Part shown: piece after piece, positions 33,149 through 37,518 of the stretch
Position numbering within the stretch: position 1 is the stretch's first letter
Layout: each line of letters opens with the position of its first letter
Source: Pacificibacter marinus
GTDB taxonomy: Bacteria > Pseudomonadota > Alphaproteobacteria > Rhodobacterales > Rhodobacteraceae
Assembly (NCBI RefSeq): GCF_018860665.1
Contig: NZ_JAHKPK010000025.1
Location: forward strand, 1 to 37,518
DNA: 37,518 nucleotides
Direction of reading: 5' to 3'
The notes under the pieces: model-generated
What the model was told of the DNA's origin: nothing
Database searches by the model: none
What the model saw: the letters and a program-made list of their open reading frames with translations, nothing else
Program-made: the position numbers and the translations under genes

Positions 33149-36030
33149 CACTCAGCCGCCTTGCGTGCCGCTATTTTTTCCAACATCGGTTTGAGGTAGC
33201 GCCCTGTGTGCGAGGCGTCAATTTGGGCCACTTGTTCGGGCGTGCCCGTGGCCACGATCATGCCACCGCCATCGCCGCCCTCTGGCCCGATGTCGATGAT
33301 GTGGTCAGCGGTTTTGATCACATCCAAGTTGTGTTCAATCACAATCATCGAATTGCCTTGATCCACCAGCTCGTGCAACACTTCGAGCAGCTTTTTCACG
33401 TCTTCGAAATGCAGGCCTGTTGTGGGCTCATCCAGAATATAAAGCGTGCGTCCCGTCGACCGTTTCGCCAGCTCTTTGGACAGCTTCACCCGCTGTGCTT
33501 CGCCCCCCGACAGGGTCGTCGCCTGTTGGCCAACTTTGATATAGCCAAGCCCCACACGCATCAGCGCATCCATCTTGTCGCGGATGGCTGGCACGGCTTT
33601 GAAAAACTCTTGCGCGTCTTCAACAGTCATATCAAGAACGTCTGCTATGCTTTTGCCTTTAAAGCGAACTTCCAGCGTTTCGCGATTGTAACGCTTGCCT
33701 TTACAGGTCTCACATTCAACGTAAACATCGGGCAAAAAATGCATCTCGACCTTGATCACGCCATCGCCCGTGCAGGCCTCGCAGCGTCCGCCTTTGACGT
33801 TGAACGAAAAGCGGCCTGGCTTATATCCCCGCGCTTTCGCCTCTGGCAGGCCAGCGAACCATTCACGGATCGGTGTAAACGCGCCTGTGTATGTCGCAGG
33901 GTTGGATCGCGGCGTGCGCCCGATGGGGCGTTGGTCGATATCGATGACTTTATCGAGGTGTTCCAAACCTTTGATCGTCTCGCAAGGCGCAGGAGTCTGG
34001 CGCGCGCCGTTCAGACGCATCGAGGCGGTTTTGAACAGGGTTTCCAAGGTCAAAGTCGACTTGCCGCCGCCCGAGACACCTGAGACCACAACAAACATCC
34101 CCAGCGGAAATTCCGCCGTGACGTTTTTCAGGTTGTTACCTGTGGCTTTGACCACTTTGATCTTTTTCTTATTGCCCTTGCGACGCACCTCAGGGACGGG
34201 AACCTCGCGTTTGCCAGTCAGGTAGTCGCCGGTGATGGAGCCTTCGGCCTGTTCAATTTCCAAAGGCGTGCCCTTGGCGACCACCTGACCGCCATGCACC
34301 CCTGCCCCCGGACCGATGTCGAAAACGTAATCCGCCTCGCGGATCATGTCTTCGTCATGTTCGACCACAATCACTGTATTGCCTTGGTTGCGCAGATTTT
34401 TCAGCGTCCCGATAAGGCGGTCATTGTCGCGTTGGTGCAACCCGATAGAAGGCTCGTCCAACACATAAAGCACGCCTTGCAGGCCAGAACCGATCTGAGA
34501 TGCGAGACGAATGCGTTGGCTTTCCCCGCCAGATAGAGTGCCCGAATTGCGCGACAACGACAGGTATTCAAGGCCAACATTGTTCAAGAACCCAAGCCGT
34601 TCACGAATTTCTTTGATGATGGCTTTCGCGATCTCTTGCTTTTGCTTGCTCAACGATTTGTCGATGCCATCGATCCAATCAAAGGCTTCTTTGATCGACA
34701 TTTGCACCACTTCGCCCGCGTGTAACCGTTGACCTTCAGGGCCGATCTTTACTGCCAAAGCTTCGGGGCGCAGACGGAAACCATTACAATGGCCGCAGTG
34801 GCGGTTGTTTTGATAACGTTCAAATTCTTCGCGAATCCAGTTGGAATCGGTCTCGCGGTAGCGGCGTTCCATATTGGGGATCACGCCCTCGAATGCACGC
34901 GTCACCTCGTAGACGCGGCCACCCTCGTCATAGCGGAATTTGATTTCTTCTTCGCCAGACCCGCGCAAGAATACCTCTTTCACGTGATCAGGAATGTCTT
35001 TCCAAGGGGATGAGGCTTTGAATTCATAGTGCTTTGCAATCGCTTCAATCGTCTGCAAGAAATACGGCGTTTTGCCTTTGCGCCACGGCGCGATGGCCCC
35101 GTCTGCGACTTTCAAACTGGCATCTGGCACCACAAGACGTTCATCGAAAAACAGCTCGACCCCAAGCCCATCACAATGCGGACAGGCCCCAAAGGGGGCG
35201 TTGAACGAAAACAGACGCGGCTCGATTTCAGGGATGGTAAAGCCCGACACCGGACAGGCAAAGTTTTCGGAAAACGTCAGACGCTCGACCTCGCCTTCCC
35301 CCTCTCGCGGGGCGGTTTCTAAAATGGCGATGCCATCGGCCAAATCCAATGCGGTACGCAGGGAGTCCGCCAAACGGGTTTCCAAACCTTCGCGCACCAC
35401 GATCCGATCCACAACAACATCGATGTCGTGGCGAAACTTTTTGTCCAACGTGGGCGGCTCGTCCAGCTCATAAAACTCACCATCGACTTTAACACGTTGA
35501 AAGCCCTGCTTGCGCAACTCAAGGAACTCTTTGCGATACTCCCCTTTGCGGTCGCGCACGATGGGCGCCAGCAAGAACCCACGCGTGCCCTCGGGCAGTG
35601 TCATGACGATATCGACCATATCTTGGACCTGTTGCGCCTCAATCGGGTCGCCCGTCGCGGGGCTATAGGGCGTGCCTGCGCGGGCAAACAACAGACGCAG
35701 GTAGTCGTAAATCTCAGTCACAGTACCGACAGTTGAGCGCGGGTTTTTCGAGGTGGTCTTTTGCTCGATTGAAATCGCAGGCGACAGACCCGCGATGTGA
35801 TCCACATCAGGTTTGCCCATCATATCAAGGAATTGACGGGCATAGGCGCTCAGGGATTCAACGTAACGCCGCTGTCCTTCGGCATAGATCGTATCAAAGG
35901 CCAACGAAGATTTGCCCGACCCCGATAGGCCCGTGATCACCACAAGTTGGTCACGCGGAATATCCACATCGATGTTCTTAAGATTGTGCTCGCGCGCACC
36001 TCTGACTTCGATCGATTTCAGCTCTGCCAT
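33148..36030 (-). CDS. uvrA: Excinuclease ABC subunit A
   Basis: The 960-aa protein has two ABC ATPase modules: Walker A GLSGSGKS (34-41) and GVSGGGKST (about 648-656), with [12 protein letters not shown] and [12 protein letters not shown] signatures. The C-terminal zinc module is complete ([17 protein letters not shown]). The first one begins CPVSG, with serine in place of the second cysteine of the usual CPxCG, then [10 protein letters not shown]. UvrA finds bulky DNA lesions and loads UvrB. An SOS box lies 88 bp upstream. The nudix gene follows with overlapping codons. Confidence 0.97.
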   Translation of the reverse strand: MAELKSIEVRGAREHNLKNIDVDIPRDQLVVITGLSGSGKSSLAFDTIYAEGQRRYVESLSAYARQFLDMMGKPDVDHIAGLSPAISIEQKTTSKNPRSTVGTVTEIYDYLRLLFARAGTPYSPATGDPIEAQQVQDMVDIVMTLPEGTRGFLLAPIVRDRKGEYRKEFLELRKQGFQRVKVDGEFYELDEPPTLDKKFRHDIDVVVDRIVVREGLETRLADSLRTALDLADGIAILETAPREGEGEVERLTFSENFACPVSGFTIPEIEPRLFSFNAPFGACPHCDGLGVELFFDERLVVPDASLKVADGAIAPWRKGKTPYFLQTIEAIAKHYEFKASSPWKDIPDHVKEVFLRGSGEEEIKFRYDEGGRVYEVTRAFEGVIPNMERRYRETDSNWIREEFERYQNNRHCGHCNGFRLRPEALAVKIGPEGQRLHAGEVVQMSIKEAFDWIDGIDKSLSKQKQEIAKAIIKEIRERLGFLNNVGLEYLSLSRNSGTLSGGESQRIRLASQIGSGLQGVLYVLDEPSIGLHQRDNDRLIGTLKNLRNQGNTVIVVEHDEDMIREADYVFDIGPGAGVHGGQVVAKGTPLEIEQAEGSITGDYLTGKREVPVPEVRRKGNKKKIKVVKATGNNLKNVTAEFPLGMFVVVSGVSGGGKSTLTLETLFKTASMRLNGARQTPAPCETIKGLEHLDKVIDIDQRPIGRTPRSNPATYTGAFTPIREWFAGLPEAKARGYKPGRFSFNVKGGRCEACTGDGVIKVEMHFLPDVYVECETCKGKRYNRETLEVRFKGKSIADVLDMTVEDAQEFFKAVPAIRDKMDALMRVGLGYIKVGQQATTLSGGEAQRVKLSKELAKRSTGRTLYILDEPTTGLHFEDVKKLLEVLHELVDQGNSMIVIEHNLDVIKTADHIIDIGPEGGDGGGMIVATGTPEQVAQIDASHTGRYLKPMLEKIAARKAAE

Positions 36031-36117
36031 ATGCCTGCCACCCGTATAAATTCACCCAAAGCGCAACGCTTTTGACATATCTAGCGGGCTAAGCCGCATG
36101 TTCCAACACAAAAACGA

Positions 36118-36132
36118 GAACATTAAGCGAAC
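36118..36132 (-). promoter_or_regulatory. LexA (SOS) box upstream of uvrA
   Basis: On the minus strand this reads GTTC-GCTTAAT-GTTC, an exact match to the alphaproteobacterial LexA consensus GTTC-N7-GTTC. It is 88 bp before the uvrA start, so uvrA and the coupled nudix gene are probably SOS-induced. It also lies upstream of no other gene on its left side. Confidence 0.8.
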
Positions 36133-36259
36133 ACATGAAATATATAGAGGAGCATCACCGTATTTTGAGCAAAGCTGCCCAGAGCTACTACCGTTGACCG
36201 CAAGTGGCTAACAAATTATCCAATGGTTTGATCTGGCCCAGAATGTCGACACAAAGCCC

Positions 36260-37228
36260 TTACTCGGCAGGCTCTGTCACATCACCATCGAAAGGTGCCT
36301 GCTCTGCGCTGGCCATGATACCGCCCGCGCTCAACTCATCTGGCCCGAAATAGATCTCGCGCCGCGCGGAAAACCGTGCTGCGATAAAGCGCATGAATTC
36401 GGTCACACGCGGGACATGGCGCAAATCAGGATGAGTCAAAATCCATATCGGAAAGTGATCATCAAGCGCAAACTGTGGCACACGCACCAGTTTCGCATCA
36501 CCGCTGCCCACCAAATGCGTACATCGCACTGCGCCGATTCCCAAATGCGCCGCCGAAATGGCCGAGATCATATCATCGGTTTTCAGTGCGATTTTACAGC
36601 TGGGCATATTGGCAAATAGCGTCGGCGGGCAAACATTGTCCCAAGCCGTAAAGCCGATATAGGGCAGCGGCCTATCCATATCTTTGCCGTCCAAGACATC
36701 GGCGTATTCTTCGATAAAGTCAGGCGAGGCAAACCAGCCAGCACGTTGCTGCACCATCATTCTGCCCCAAAGACTTTCCTCGGGCGATCCGCTGACTCGA
36801 ATGGCGATATCCGCCTCGCGTTTGTGCAGGTTCAATATATCGGTCGAGCCGCGAATTTGGATATCGATTCCCGGATGCAAGCGCTTGAATTCTTTAAGGT
36901 CTTGGGCAAAGTGATCTTCTGCGACAAGCGGCGGAATGGTGATCCGTAATTCGCCTTCTTCGGTCTCATCGCGCGCCGCCAATGCGATGTCGAGGGCGAC
37001 CATGCGTGCTTCAACTTCTTCGGCATGAGCGATGGCAACCTTGCCCGCTTCTGTCGCTTGAAGGCCAGAGGCCAAACGGGTGAAAAACCGCACGCCCGAG
37101 GCGTCTTCAACGCGCGACAATTGTCGCGACACGGTGGCGTGATTGACCCCCAAGACACGGGCAGCACCAGACAGCCCCCCTTCTCGAGCGACGGCCAAAA
37201 TATAGCGTAAGGAATCCCAATCAGTCAT
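36260..37228 (-). CDS. LysR family transcriptional regulator
   Basis: The protein has 322 aa. The N-terminal winged helix DWDSLRYILAVAREGGLSGAA, then GVNHATVSRQLSRVEDASGVRFFTR, is followed by the periplasmic-binding-like effector domain (LRITIPPLVAEDHF and so on). A short tail (about 290-322) is atypical and lacks a known motif. The ATG at 37228 precedes the HTH directly; the frame opens earlier at 37285. No divergent target is visible in the window, so its regulon is unknown. Confidence 0.9.
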   Translation of the reverse strand: MTDWDSLRYILAVAREGGLSGAARVLGVNHATVSRQLSRVEDASGVRFFTRLASGLQATEAGKVAIAHAEEVEARMVALDIALAARDETEEGELRITIPPLVAEDHFAQDLKEFKRLHPGIDIQIRGSTDILNLHKREADIAIRVSGSPEESLWGRMMVQQRAGWFASPDFIEEYADVLDGKDMDRPLPYIGFTAWDNVCPPTLFANMPSCKIALKTDDMISAISAAHLGIGAVRCTHLVGSGDAKLVRVPQFALDDHFPIWILTHPDLRHVPRVTEFMRFIAARFSARREIYFGPDELSAGGIMASAEQAPFDGDVTEPAE

Positions 37229-37334
37229 TAGGTGACCATATGAGTGCGCGTATTTATGCACAAGCCCCGCGCGCGTATATAACAATTAAGAACACCTAAT
37301 GAACTCATGCAAGCCACGACATTACAAACGCAAA

Positions 37335-37357
37335 GCGCCGCCCCAATGGGACGGCGC
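37335..37357 (-). terminator. Terminator after lpdA
   Basis: GCGCCG (37335-37340) and CGGCGC (37352-37357), with CCC/GGG inside, form a hairpin 27 bases after the lpdA stop. On the minus strand TTTGCGTTTG follows. Confidence 0.75.
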
Positions 37358-37384
37358 AGTGTTTGGTTTTGACCTAGAAAGATA

Positions 37385-37518
37385 TTAGATATGCAAGGCA
37401 CGCCCATAAGCATCCAGCACGGATTCATGCATCATTTCTGACATGGTTGGATGCGGGAAAACGGTTTGCATCAGGTCTTCTTCGGTGGTCTCAAGTTGAC
37501 GTCCGATGACGTAGCCTT
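37385..37518 (-). CDS. lpdA: Dihydrolipoyl dehydrogenase, C-terminal end
   Basis: Only the last 44 codons are inside the window: GYVIGRQLETTEEDLMQTVF, then HPHPTMSEMMHES and the terminal LDAYGRALHI. The HPHPTxSE segment and the AxGRAxHI ending are characteristic of dihydrolipoamide dehydrogenase (E3 of 2-oxoacid dehydrogenase complexes). HPHP holds the catalytic histidine that acts at the partner subunit. The rest of the gene lies to the right. Confidence 0.92.
   Translation of the reverse strand, partial: GYVIGRQLETTEEDLMQTVFPHPTMSEMMHESVLDAYGRALHI

Noticed and set aside
33133-34083. A 316-codon plus-strand open frame opposite uvrA
   Set aside because: It is antisense to uvrA with no recognisable domain; a shadow frame.
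1-37518. CRISPR arrays, rRNA genes, insertion sequences
   Set aside because: No regularly spaced repeat array, no rRNA signature and no transposase with terminal inverted repeats was seen.

Overview
The window looks like chromosomal DNA of a marine-type Rhodobacteraceae (Roseobacter group, Alphaproteobacteria). This rests on a conserved SPOR/DD-carboxypeptidase/tmk/holB/TatD/metallo-beta-lactamase run, a fused SecDF, a ccmABCDG cluster, an RTX protein with a C-terminal Hint domain, an alphaproteobacterial SOS box (GTTC-N7-GTTC) upstream of uvrA, and frequent TTG/GTG starts. No species is assigned, because nothing was searched.

Left end, 1-5941: two mobile elements appear stacked on one tRNA-Ser(UGA) gene (5928-6017, minus). 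The inner element is about 5.2 kb. A 14-bp copy of the tRNA 3' end (760-773) and the tRNA itself (5928-5941) bound it. Just inside each end lies a pair of TGTGGGGC boxes 12 bp apart. It carries a DUF4102-type integrase, an AlpA-like regulator, a tightly overlapping set of small genes (winged helix, unknown, helix-turn-helix, membrane protein) and one convergent cargo gene for a 452-aa PD-(D/E)XK nuclease-like protein. This resembles a compact phage satellite or defence-carrying island. Left of it, the N-terminal part of a second, unrelated tyrosine integrase (1-658, minus) runs off the window and suggests a tandem element.

Core block, 6301-12870 (plus): an envelope and DNA-metabolism operon: SPOR lipoprotein, DD-carboxypeptidase, thymidylate kinase, DNA polymerase III delta', TatD hydrolase, MBL-fold hydrolase and an AEC permease. 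It is followed by a large RTX/Hint secreted protein (13165-15975).

Middle block, 16157-20767: three small regulator-target modules, each with a visible inverted repeat in its control region: a redoxin divergent from an FCD-type GntR regulator, a GST divergent from a WYL regulator, and an arsR-arsC-arsH operon with no efflux pump.

Right block: metY (20992-22269), preceded by a hydrophobic 29-codon ORF ending in a hairpin; a visibly AT-rich solitary DUF4238 gene (22439-23338); the minus-strand run yajC-secDF-Mth938-like-ccmABCDG; a divergent pentapeptide-repeat membrane protein followed by serS; uvrA-nudix on the minus strand with an SOS box; a LysR regulator; and the 3' end of lpdA at the right edge.

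The best candidates for something undescribed are the satellite-like island with its paired end repeats and its nuclease-like cargo, followed by the DUF4238 gene, the pentapeptide-repeat membrane protein and the metY leader.
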